Part shown: in pieces, positions 7,281 to 14,893 of the stretch
How the letters are laid out: every line of letters starts with the position of its first letter
Position numbering within the stretch: position 1 is the stretch's first letter
From: UBA1425 sp051881715
GTDB taxonomy: Bacteria; Bacillota; Clostridia; Oscillospirales; Acutalibacteraceae
Direction: 5' to 3'
Length of the DNA: 19,699 bases
NCBI GenBank assembly: GCA_051881715.1
Contig: JBJEQK010000017.1
Span: 1-19,699, forward strand
Position numbers and translations under genes: made by a program
The notes under the pieces: generated by a model
The model's database searches: none
Seen by the model: the letters and a program-made list of their open reading frames with translations, nothing else
Told to the model about the DNA's origin: nothing

Positions 7281-8390
7281 ATGTCTTATTACATGATCGT
7301 TTTTACGGTGATCGTTGTCGGCAGTTTTACGATCGCGTATATTGCCCGCAGCATCCCGATGCACCGTCCCGGCGGCATGGGACAGCCACTGCCGAACCCG
7401 ATCGGCTTCCTTTTGCCGGCCATGGCATTCGGCGTGTTTTCCGGCTTGCGCAACAACATGGGGGACACTTTCTATTATATCCACTCCTATCGACTGCTGG
7501 ATCCGGACACCATGGAGCCCATCCGCTTTGAGCTCAGCGGCGGTATTATGTACCCCTTTATCCAGTATTTGTGCCGTCTGCGCTCGCCGGATCCTTATCT
7601 GCTGATTATGATCACGGCGCTGATTGCCGTGGTGCCGACGGTGTATATCATCTACAAATACAGCTGTCCCTACGAACTGGGCATTGCGCTGTTTGTGCTG
7701 ACCTCCTACTACAGCTTCTCCATGAACGGCATCCGTCAGTACGCCGCGGCGGGCATCTTGATCCTCGGCACGAAGTATATGATGTCTGAGAAAAACTCGG
7801 ATTTTTTCAAATATCTGATTTTCGTCTTTATCGCGTGGCTGTTCCACACCAGCGCATTGATCATGATACCCATCTATTTCATTGTGCGGCGCCGCTCTTG
7901 GACGCCCTTTACCCTGCTCATTTTGCTGGGCACCGTGGTTGCCACGGCGGCGTTCGATTCGCTCTTGCCGTCCTTCCTCGGTATGCTGGAGGACACGGTC
8001 TACGGCACCTACGCCGAAAACGGCTGGTTTACGGAGGGACAGGAAGGCGGCTCGGACATCATCCGTGTGGCCGTTCTGACGATTCCGCTGATTTTGGCAT
8101 ACATCTCCCGGGAGAAGCTGAGCTATCTGCACGGCAGAAAATGGGATATTTTAGTCAACCTGTCGGTGATCAACTTGGCGTTCTATATTCTGTCTTTGTA
8201 CAACTGGATCTTTGCGCGTCTGGCGATTTATACGAGCATTTACGTCATCATTATGATGACCTACGTCATCACCGAGGCGCTGTCCAAGGAGCAGAGCAAG
8301 ACCGTCTATCTCGCGTCCCTGCTTTTGTATTCGTTCTATTTTTACAATGTCCGATACTCGGTCGAGCCGTATGCCAGCGATCTTTTTTAA
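7281..8390 (+). CDS. epsG: EpsG-family polysaccharide polymerase (Wzy-like, 369 aa)
   Basis: This is a polytopic membrane protein with about nine or ten hydrophobic segments. It is predicted to join lipid-linked repeat units on the outer face of the membrane. Family features are FSGLRNNMGDTFYYIHSY (about residues 53-70) and FSMNGIRQYAAAGILILG, the conserved NGIRQ segment of EpsG proteins. An extracellular-looking hydrophilic loop (YGTYAENGWFTEGQEGG) lies in the second half. Length fits the family. The ATG is 10 bp after the GT2 stop, with a weak ribosome binding site that suggests coupling to the upstream gene. Linkage specificity cannot be read. Confidence 0.92.
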   Translation: MSYYMIVFTVIVVGSFTIAYIARSIPMHRPGGMGQPLPNPIGFLLPAMAFGVFSGLRNNMGDTFYYIHSYRLLDPDTMEPIRFELSGGIMYPFIQYLCRLRSPDPYLLIMITALIAVVPTVYIIYKYSCPYELGIALFVLTSYYSFSMNGIRQYAAAGILILGTKYMMSEKNSDFFKYLIFVFIAWLFHTSALIMIPIYFIVRRRSWTPFTLLILLGTVVATAAFDSLLPSFLGMLEDTVYGTYAENGWFTEGQEGGSDIIRVAVLTIPLILAYISREKLSYLHGRKWDILVNLSVINLAFYILSLYNWIFARLAIYTSIYVIIMMTYVITEALSKEQSKTVYLASLLLYSFYFYNVRYSVEPYASDLF

Positions 8391-8419
8391 GGCGACATTT
8401 TTTCAGAAAGGACTGCGAT

Positions 8420-9130
8420 ATGATTCCGAAAATAATCCATTACTGCTGGTTCGGCAGGGGAGAAAAGCCGAAGCTGGTGCAAAAATGCATTGCCTCGTGG
8501 AAAAAGAATCTGCCGGACTATTCCTTTGTGGAGTGGAACGAGGACAACTTCGACGTGCATCAGAATCTGTTCGTTGATCAGGCGTATGCCCACCGCAACT
8601 TTGCCTTCGTCAGCGACTATGCCCGGGCGCAGGCGCTGTACAACGAGGGCGGCATTTACCTCGACACCGATGTGGAAGTGCTCAAAAGCTTTGACGGCTT
8701 TCTCGGACACCGCTTTTTTGCGGGCTTTGAGGAAAAGAACTTTGTCGGCACCTGCGTCATGGGTGCGGAAAAGGGCTGCGCGCTGCTGCAAAAATATATG
8801 GCGCACTACGAGCACGAAACCTACGAGCAGGCGGACGGGACGCTGTACAGCGATACCAATGTGCTGCTGCTGACCCGTCTGTTTGAGGAAATGGGCTTTT
8901 TGCGGGACAACACCTTTCAGGAAAAGGATGGCATCGCCGTCTATCCCCGGGAGTGGTTCAGTCCCTATGACTATATCAACTCCATCAGCTATATCACGGA
9001 AAACAGCCACGCCATCCATCACTTTGCCCAGCTCTGGCTGCCGAAAAGTGCACGCATCAAATCCTCCCTCAAGCGTGCGGTGGTCAAGGTCATCGGCGGC
9101 GAGCGGCTTCGCAAACTGCTTGGACGGTGA
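8420..9130 (+). CDS. GT32 family glycosyltransferase (236 aa)
   Basis: A GT-A enzyme of the OCH1-like/capsular sugar transferase group. MIPKIIHYCWFGRGEKP at the N-terminus and SDYARAQALYNEGGIYLDTD (65-84), with the D-x-D at 82-84, are diagnostic. The length is typical. The ATG at 8420 follows AGAAAGGA by about 8 nt. The reading frame is open upstream inside epsG to 7835, but that part is the wrong frame of epsG. It is probably cytoplasmic, adding a side or backbone sugar to the repeat unit. Confidence 0.92.
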   Translation: MIPKIIHYCWFGRGEKPKLVQKCIASWKKNLPDYSFVEWNEDNFDVHQNLFVDQAYAHRNFAFVSDYARAQALYNEGGIYLDTDVEVLKSFDGFLGHRFFAGFEEKNFVGTCVMGAEKGCALLQKYMAHYEHETYEQADGTLYSDTNVLLLTRLFEEMGFLRDNTFQEKDGIAVYPREWFSPYDYINSISYITENSHAIHHFAQLWLPKSARIKSSLKRAVVKVIGGERLRKLLGR

Positions 9131-9135
9131 CGGAC

Positions 9136-10341
9136 ATGAAAAAGAAACTGTTGATTACGGCGTGCAGTCTGGAGGTCGGCGGGATAGAGCGCAGTCTCAT
9201 CGGCTTGCTTGCAACCATTGACTACACGAAGTATGATGTAGACGTTTTGCTGTTCTCTCGCAAGGGAGAACTGTTACAGTATGCCTCACCGCAGTGCCGT
9301 ATTCTGCCCGAAATTCCGCAGTGTGCCACCATGCTTCAACCCATCCGCACGATGTTTCGTGAGAGACATTATTTATTATCTGTATCGAAAGTATTTGCTC
9401 AACTGCATATGAATCAAAAGTACAGAAAAACGAACGTTCATCCCGATGCTTTGGTTTTTGCCCTGCTTCAGGCATATTGGGACAGATGTATTCACTTTAT
9501 GCCAAAGCTGTCAGGCGAATATGATGCCGCTATCAGCTTCATGTGGCCGCACCATTTTGTCGCAAAGAAAGTCAAGGCAAAAGTCAAATTCGCATGGATT
9601 CATACCGACTACACCAAGGCGGAGCTGAATCACAAAAAAGATGCCGCCGTCTGGGCGGCGTTTGACCGCATCGCCGCCGTATCGGACGAATGCGGCGAGG
9701 CGTTTTTGCAGGTCTATCCGCAGTTTCGGGATAGGCTCCTGACGGTGGAAAATATTCTGCCACAGGTATTTGTGGATGCGAGCGCCAAAGCTTTCGTGCC
9801 GCAGGAGATGCAGGGCGAGGGGTACAAGCTGCTGACTGTCGGCAGATTCTGCCACGCCAAGGCGTTTGACCGGGCGGTGCGTGTGTGCCGCTTGCTCAAG
9901 GATAGGGGAGCGAAGCTTCGGTGGTTCGCCTTGGGTTATGGCAGTGAGGAAGAATCGACCAAAGCGCTTGTAAAGGAGCTGGGCGTGGAGGATATGTTTA
10001 TTTTCCTCGGCAAGCAGACGAACCCCTACCCATACATCGCGGCGTGTGATTTGTACGTCCAGCCCTCCCGCTACGAGGGCAAGGCGGTCACCGTGCGTGA
10101 GGCGCAGATGCTGGCAAGACCCGTACTGATTACGGACTTCACCACTGCCCGTGGACAGGTGCGGGACGGCTTTGATGCGGTGATCGTGCCGCAGGACGAG
10201 GAAAAGATCGCCGACGCTATCGAGCAAATGCTCTCGGACGAAGCTTTGCGTCAAAAACTTTCCGACAACACAAAACAGTGTGACTACGCCAACACGGGCG
10301 AAGTCGAGAAAATATACCGTATGATCGAGGAATGCGTATGA
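9136..10341 (+). CDS. GT4 family glycosyltransferase, paralogue 1 of 3 (401 aa)
   Basis: First of three related GT4 proteins (others at 12614 and 14890). They share an opening KKKLL...GG-x-E-x-SL, a mid-region VKFAWIHTDYTKAEL and the donor-domain block NPYPYIAACDLYVQPSRYEG (E-x7-E within YEGKAVTVRE, about residues 308-326). I choose ATG 9136 because it aligns the MKKKLL start with the paralogues. GTG 9127 overlaps the previous stop and is the alternative. Bases 9361-9480 are about 37% GC by hand count, well below the surroundings, and encode a poorly conserved part of the acceptor domain. The stop overlaps the next gene by ATGA. Confidence 0.9.
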   Translation: MKKKLLITACSLEVGGIERSLIGLLATIDYTKYDVDVLLFSRKGELLQYASPQCRILPEIPQCATMLQPIRTMFRERHYLLSVSKVFAQLHMNQKYRKTNVHPDALVFALLQAYWDRCIHFMPKLSGEYDAAISFMWPHHFVAKKVKAKVKFAWIHTDYTKAELNHKKDAAVWAAFDRIAAVSDECGEAFLQVYPQFRDRLLTVENILPQVFVDASAKAFVPQEMQGEGYKLLTVGRFCHAKAFDRAVRVCRLLKDRGAKLRWFALGYGSEEESTKALVKELGVEDMFIFLGKQTNPYPYIAACDLYVQPSRYEGKAVTVREAQMLARPVLITDFTTARGQVRDGFDAVIVPQDEEKIADAIEQMLSDEALRQKLSDNTKQCDYANTGEVEKIYRMIEECV

Positions 10342-10937
10342 ACATTGCCGACAAGCAGGAACTGCGTGACTATATCGCCGCCGACTTGTACCGCTACAGC
10401 GGGCGGACGGACAAAAAGACACTGCGCAAAGTGCGCCGCCGCAGTGCAGGCTTTCGCTTTACCTACTATATGCGCCTTTGCACCTATACGCGGCAAAGGA
10501 CGCTGCTTAAGTACACGCTTTTTCCCATTTATAAACAAAGGATGCGCCGGGCGGCGGGCAAGGTGGGTATCGAACTGCACGAGCTGACCGAGGTGGGCAA
10601 GGGTCTGCACATTGCACACGGCGGCTGTATCGTGGTGCACAGCGGTGCGGTGCTGGGGGAAAACGTCTGCCTGTCCCAAGGGGTGACCATCGGACAGACA
10701 CTCAAGAACGGCGAAGTGTGCCTGCCGGTGATCGGTGATCGCGTGTATATCGCTCCGGGCGCCAAGGTGATCGGCGGTGTGCACGTGGGCAACAATGTGG
10801 CCATCGGTGCCAACGCTGTGGTGACCCACGATGTGCCGGACAATGCGGTCGTGGCGGGAATCCCGGCGAAAATACTGCATATGGGCGGCGCAGGGGAATA
10901 TGTCACAAACCCGTGGGAATCGGAGGCGGCAAAATGA
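10338..10937 (+). CDS. Left-handed beta-helix (hexapeptide) acetyltransferase, paralogue 1 of 2 (199 aa)
   Basis: A CysE-like acyltransferase probably used to O-acetylate the polysaccharide or a precursor. After an alpha-helical N-terminus containing GFRFTYYMRLCTY, hexapeptide turns run from about residue 80 to 180 (ELTEVGKGLHIAHGG, VLGENVCLSQGVTIG, VYIAPGAKVIGG, NNVAIGANAVV). The H in LHIAHGG corresponds to the usual catalytic histidine region of the family. ATG 10338 overlaps the preceding stop. An in-frame ATG at 10332 is too close to GAGGA to use it. It is paired with GT4 paralogue 1, and a similar protein at 12018 is paired with GT4 paralogue 2. A serine acetyltransferase for cysteine synthesis is much less likely here. 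Confidence 0.88.
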   Translation: MNIADKQELRDYIAADLYRYSGRTDKKTLRKVRRRSAGFRFTYYMRLCTYTRQRTLLKYTLFPIYKQRMRRAAGKVGIELHELTEVGKGLHIAHGGCIVVHSGAVLGENVCLSQGVTIGQTLKNGEVCLPVIGDRVYIAPGAKVIGGVHVGNNVAIGANAVVTHDVPDNAVVAGIPAKILHMGGAGEYVTNPWESEAAK

Positions 10938-11977
10938 CGGCGAAGGTGTCACTCATTATCCCCATCTACAATGCGGAAAAGTATTTGCAGCCGTGCCTCG
11001 ATTCCGTGGCGGCGCAGACGATTTTTTCCCAGACACAGGTTCTGCTGGTCGATGACGGCTCCGTGGACAGCTCGGGGCAGATCTGCGATGCTTTTGCAAA
11101 AGAACACTCCAATGTTTTCGTGATTCATAAGGAAAACGGCGGTGTCAGTGCCGCAAGAAATACCGGCATCGAGCAGTCCTGCGGCAAGTATATCGCCTTT
11201 GCCGATGCGGACGACCTGCTGATGCCCGAGATGCTCGAACAGCTTGTCGATGCGGTGCAGGGTGACGGTGTGCACCTTTCGTTTTGCGAGTTTCAGTATG
11301 GAAAGCCGGATGATTATGAGCGGATGTGTTATCCGTTTACACCGAATGTGCGCTTGGAAACGAGGGAGATCGCCGAGTTTTTGATGAAAAATGAAACGCT
11401 CAACGCTCTGTGGAATAAGCTTTTTTTGCGGGAAATCATCCTGCGGTACGACATACGCATGACGGTCGGCAAGCGCTTGGGCGAGGACAGGGAGTTTGTT
11501 TTGCGCTATTTGGCGAGGTGTGAGGGCGCCTGCTATGTGCCGTGTGTCGGCTACTTTTACCGCTATGTGGAAACCGGCGCCATTCGCAAAAAGCAGTCGG
11601 GCTACGCACAGGTGCTGACGACGCAGTATCAGTGCGATATGGAGTGCTTTGCACAGCTTGGGTTTGAACGCAATGTATTTGTAAAGGAAAGCGCCCTGTG
11701 CTTTTGCAACCGCATTGCTGCAACGATTGACCGCATCTGTCGGACAACACGTTCTTTTGACCGAATGAAAACTTTGCGCACATTCTATGCGGATGCGCAT
11801 TTGCAGGGGATTCTTGCAGAACTTCTGCCTGTTGCTGCATCGGATTGCAACCGCTATACATTGTCACTCTTGAAATCCATGGAAAAAAAGTGCTGTGTGC
11901 TTACACGTATGCTGATGCTTGGAAATCTGGTGCATACTCGTTTTTTTGAAATATATACAAAGTTTTTTGCTCGATAG
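10934..11977 (+). CDS. GT2 family glycosyltransferase (347 aa)
   Basis: A GT-A transferase with SLIIPIYNAEKYLQPCLDSV at the N-terminus, LLVDDGSVDSSG (about 37-48), GGVSAARNTGIE and FADADD (89-94, metal-binding D-x-D), followed by a helical C-terminal domain. ATG 10934 overlaps the acetyltransferase stop (ATGA). An ATG at 10913 is open but would add seven residues inside that gene. The last part of the gene and the 40-bp gap after it are AT-rich (about 35% GC for 11881-12000), unlike the rest, which hints at a join between modules of different origin. Confidence 0.92.
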   Translation: MTAKVSLIIPIYNAEKYLQPCLDSVAAQTIFSQTQVLLVDDGSVDSSGQICDAFAKEHSNVFVIHKENGGVSAARNTGIEQSCGKYIAFADADDLLMPEMLEQLVDAVQGDGVHLSFCEFQYGKPDDYERMCYPFTPNVRLETREIAEFLMKNETLNALWNKLFLREIILRYDIRMTVGKRLGEDREFVLRYLARCEGACYVPCVGYFYRYVETGAIRKKQSGYAQVLTTQYQCDMECFAQLGFERNVFVKESALCFCNRIAATIDRICRTTRSFDRMKTLRTFYADAHLQGILAELLPVAASDCNRYTLSLLKSMEKKCCVLTRMLMLGNLVHTRFFEIYTKFFAR

Positions 11978-12017
11978 AGTTACCTGTAAATTGAAGTTGA
12001 GGCAGTGGGAGGACACT

Positions 12018-12608
12018 ATGCAAGAAATACGTACCAAAGAGGACTTGCGCTATTACGTGCGGGCGGACCTGTGCCGCTACGGCTACGGCGTGTCCCGCAA
12101 GGCGTTTCGTCAGGCGATAAAGTTCGTGCCGGGATTTCGGTTTACCTATCAGCTGCGCCGGTGCGCCTATCTTTCCAAGGCGCCGGTGTATATGCGTCCG
12201 CTTTTTTATGTTGCCAACGCCCGGCTGGAACGCTATAAATTCAAGTACGGCTTCGACATCGAGTACAGTACCAAAATCGGTGCGGGGCTTCACCTGAGCC
12301 ATTGGGGCGGTGTGGTGATCAACCCTGCCGTTGTCATCGGCGAAAACTGCAACCTTTCCCAGCAGGTCACCATCGGCGTGGACAGCAAGGAGGGGATGGA
12401 TGCCGTACCCGTCATCGGTTCGGGGGTCTATATCGCCCCCGGCAGCAAGATTTTCGGCAAAATTACCGTGGGGGACAACAGTGCCGTCGGCGCCAACAGC
12501 GTGGTCAACCGGGACGTGCCGCCCGGTGTGACGGTGGGCGGGATTCCGGCCAAGGTGATCTCCCGGGATGATGCGTCCGGCTATGTGAAGAATATCTATC
12601 AGGAGTGA
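12018..12608 (+). CDS. Left-handed beta-helix (hexapeptide) acetyltransferase, paralogue 2 of 2 (196 aa)
   Basis: Colinear with the protein at 10338. Both have an N-terminal DLRYYVRADLCRYG-like segment, a GFRFTYQLRRCAY motif, then hexapeptide turns (TKIGAGLHLSHWGG, VVIGENCNLSQQVTIG, VYIAPGSKIFG, NSAVGANSVV) and a GGIPAKV ending. It is predicted to acetylate the EPS repeat unit, perhaps at a different position from paralogue 1. ATG 12018 has GGGAGG 6 nt upstream. The upstream open frame from 11919 is wrong-frame read of the GT2 gene. It is followed closely by GT4 paralogue 2. Confidence 0.88.
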   Translation: MQEIRTKEDLRYYVRADLCRYGYGVSRKAFRQAIKFVPGFRFTYQLRRCAYLSKAPVYMRPLFYVANARLERYKFKYGFDIEYSTKIGAGLHLSHWGGVVINPAVVIGENCNLSQQVTIGVDSKEGMDAVPVIGSGVYIAPGSKIFGKITVGDNSAVGANSVVNRDVPPGVTVGGIPAKVISRDDASGYVKNIYQE

Positions 12609-12613
12609 ATCGC

Positions 12614-13777
12614 TTGAAGAAAAAGATGCTGTTTGTGTTGCCGTCCCTGCGAAGCGGCGGCGCGGAAAAGAGTCTGGTCACCCTCTTGCAGACCATGGAT
12701 CCGTCGAAATACGATGTGGATCTGTTTTTGTTTCGGCGTGAGGGACTGTTTCTTCCGCTGGTGCCGCAGTGGGTGCGTGTCCTGGACGGGGGAGAGGCGT
12801 ACCGCGTTTTTGACGGCAGTGTCAAGAATGCCTTGCTTTATTTCCTCAAGCGTGGAAATATCCGCATGGCGCTCTGTCGCCTTTTGTACGCAGGGGCGCA
12901 TGGCGACCCGAAAAAGTCATGGAAATATTTGTCCCGTGTTTTGCCCCGACCGGCAGAACAGTACGATGCCGCTGTCGGTTACTTGGAGGGAACGGCAACG
13001 TATTTTGTTTCCGATTGTGTCCGGGCGAAAAAGAAAATCACCTTTTTACATACCGACTACGACCGTATTGTTTCGCAAAAGAATATGGATGCGCCGTATT
13101 ACGAACGCATGGATGCTTTTGTGGGCGTTTCGGAGCAGTGCTGTGAAAAAGCGATTGCCCATTTCCCGTTTTTAGAGGGAAAGACTGTGACGATGCACAA
13201 CATCGTTTCGCCTGCCGTCATCGGTGCCATGGCGAAGCAGGGAGACGGACTTTGCCGGAAAGCGCAGGAGACGCTCTTGCTGACGGTGGGACGCTTGTCC
13301 CCGCCCAAGGGCATTGACCTTGCGATAGAGGCTTGCGCATTGCTCCGGCAGAGAGGGCGCAATATCCGCTGGTTCCACATCGGTGTCGGCGAACTGCAAA
13401 CGCAGATGGAAGCGCTGATTCGGGAAAAGCATTTGGAACAGTGTTTTGTCCTTTTGGGCGAACGCAGTAACCCCTATCCTTATGTGGCGTCGTGCGATAT
13501 CTACGTCCAGCCCTCCCGCTTCGAGGGCAAATCCATCGCCATCGACGAGGCGAAGTGCCTTGCGAAGCCCATTGTTGTCACCGATTTCGGCACTGTACAC
13601 GACCAGATTCGCGATGGGGAAAACGGTCTGATCGCACCCATGTCCCCGCAGGGAATCGCCGAGGCGGTGGAACGCTTGCTCGACTCCCCGAAGATTTGCG
13701 CAGACCTGTGCGCAAATTTGCACTCGGAAAAGCTCGGCAACGAAGAAGAGATCGAAAAGCTGTACGCTTTACTGTAA
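12614..13777 (+). CDS. GT4 family glycosyltransferase, paralogue 2 of 3 (387 aa)
   Basis: It opens KKKMLFVLPSLRSGGAEKSL, has ITFLHTDYDRI in the acceptor domain and the block NPYPYVASCDIYVQPSRFEG (donor site, E-x7-E, about residue 290-310). It is closer to paralogue 3 at 14890 than to paralogue 1: both contain CVRAKKKI, FEGKSIA and an EEAK or DEAK helix. I choose TTG 12614, as AGGAG lies 8 nt upstream. GTG 12605 has no spacing to that site. Product and pathway are as for the neighbouring EPS transferases; the sugar is unknown. Confidence 0.9.
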   Translation: MKKKMLFVLPSLRSGGAEKSLVTLLQTMDPSKYDVDLFLFRREGLFLPLVPQWVRVLDGGEAYRVFDGSVKNALLYFLKRGNIRMALCRLLYAGAHGDPKKSWKYLSRVLPRPAEQYDAAVGYLEGTATYFVSDCVRAKKKITFLHTDYDRIVSQKNMDAPYYERMDAFVGVSEQCCEKAIAHFPFLEGKTVTMHNIVSPAVIGAMAKQGDGLCRKAQETLLLTVGRLSPPKGIDLAIEACALLRQRGRNIRWFHIGVGELQTQMEALIREKHLEQCFVLLGERSNPYPYVASCDIYVQPSRFEGKSIAIDEAKCLAKPIVVTDFGTVHDQIRDGENGLIAPMSPQGIAEAVERLLDSPKICADLCANLHSEKLGNEEEIEKLYALL

Positions 13778-13786
13778 GGAGAAGTT

Positions 13787-14893
13787 ATGACGGTTGCGTT
13801 GATATTGCTTGCCTTGTTTGCCCTGTTCGTCTGTGCGGCGGCGGCGCTGGACATTGTCCCCGCCGTGCGAAACTGGGCGGGACGGATCGGGATCGGCTCC
13901 CTGTCTGCGGAGCAGGCAGAGGAAAAAATGCAGGCAAAGGCTAAAAAATGGCTGTTGAAAACGCCGTCTGTGCCCGTGAGCGACCAGACACGTTTTACCC
14001 TGCCCGAACGGCTCAAGGGTACCTATAAAAGCAAAAAGGTGCAGTCCTGGCAGCAGGGCGCACTGCTTTTGGGCGTTTTGCACAGCGGCGATACGGAAGC
14101 CGTCCATGCATTTTTAAAGAACACGCTGGAAAACGGGCAGTGGAAACAGAGCGTGCAGAGCGCAGATTTTGCCTTGCTCGCCTATGCGGTTCTGCTTGCA
14201 TCCCCCGACAAATCGGCGATTCGCCCCGCCATGGACGAGATGTACCGTTTTCTCCAAACGGACGGTACCGTACCGTACAACCGCAGTATTGCGGACATTC
14301 GTTTTGTGGACACGGTGGGGATGGTCTGCCCGTTTCTTTATTTGTACGCCGAGACCTACGACTGCCCCGACGCCAAGGCGCTGTGTATGCGGCAGATACG
14401 GGAATATGCCGCATATGGCGTACACGACAAGCTGTGTCTGCCCGTACACTGTTTCCGCACAGCCAACGGGGCGCCCTTGGGCATCTACGGCTGGGGACGG
14501 GGCTGCGGCTGGTATGCGCTGGCCTTGTCGGAGCTGCTGTCCATGGATGCGGATGTGCTCGATCTGGCCGTTCCCTTTGGGGATGCCCTGCTTTTGTACC
14601 AGCAGGAAAACGGCGCATGGAGCCGACAGCTTCTCTGTGAGGGCGGCGGCGAGTCCTCCGCCACGGCCATGCTCGGTTTTTTCATGGCGGTGTTGTATTC
14701 CCGCACACAGTCGGAAAACTATAAACGATCCGCCGAAAAGGCGAAAGCGTTTTTGCGCAGTGCCACACGCAGAAGCGGCGCAGTGGACTATGCGCAGGGC
14801 GATACGAAGGGGATCGGGTTCTATTCCGCAAAGCTTTCCGTCATGCCGGCGGCACAGGGCTTTGCACTGCGTTTGACGGAGGTAACGGTTTGA
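13787..14893 (+). CDS. Membrane-anchored GH88/GH105-like (unsaturated uronyl hydrolase-like) protein (368 aa)
   Basis: One N-terminal membrane segment (about residues 3-25) is followed by a linker and an (alpha/alpha)6-type domain. Recognisable are FVDTVGMVCPFLYLY (D175), LPVHCF (H221), YGWGRGCGWYALALSELL (R238, W242) and GGGESSATAML (E289). Spacing of D175, H221, R238 and W242 matches what I recall of the YteR active site (D143, H189, R213, W217), so catalytic residues look kept. Known relatives hydrate unsaturated uronic residues left by polysaccharide lyases, an unexpected activity in a biosynthetic operon. Topology is ambiguous: the signal anchor has few charges before it and basic residues after it. 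AAGGAG precedes the ATG. The stop overlaps the next gene. It may trim or edit chains, or may have been recruited to another reaction. Confidence 0.83.
   Translation: MTVALILLALFALFVCAAAALDIVPAVRNWAGRIGIGSLSAEQAEEKMQAKAKKWLLKTPSVPVSDQTRFTLPERLKGTYKSKKVQSWQQGALLLGVLHSGDTEAVHAFLKNTLENGQWKQSVQSADFALLAYAVLLASPDKSAIRPAMDEMYRFLQTDGTVPYNRSIADIRFVDTVGMVCPFLYLYAETYDCPDAKALCMRQIREYAAYGVHDKLCLPVHCFRTANGAPLGIYGWGRGCGWYALALSELLSMDADVLDLAVPFGDALLLYQQENGAWSRQLLCEGGGESSATAMLGFFMAVLYSRTQSENYKRSAEKAKAFLRSATRRSGAVDYAQGDTKGIGFYSAKLSVMPAAQGFALRLTEVTV

Noticed and set aside
7835..8419. Upstream extension of the GT32 gene inside epsG
   Set aside because: It is epsG read in another frame; the GT32 family start MIPKIIHYCW with its own ribosome binding site is at 8420.
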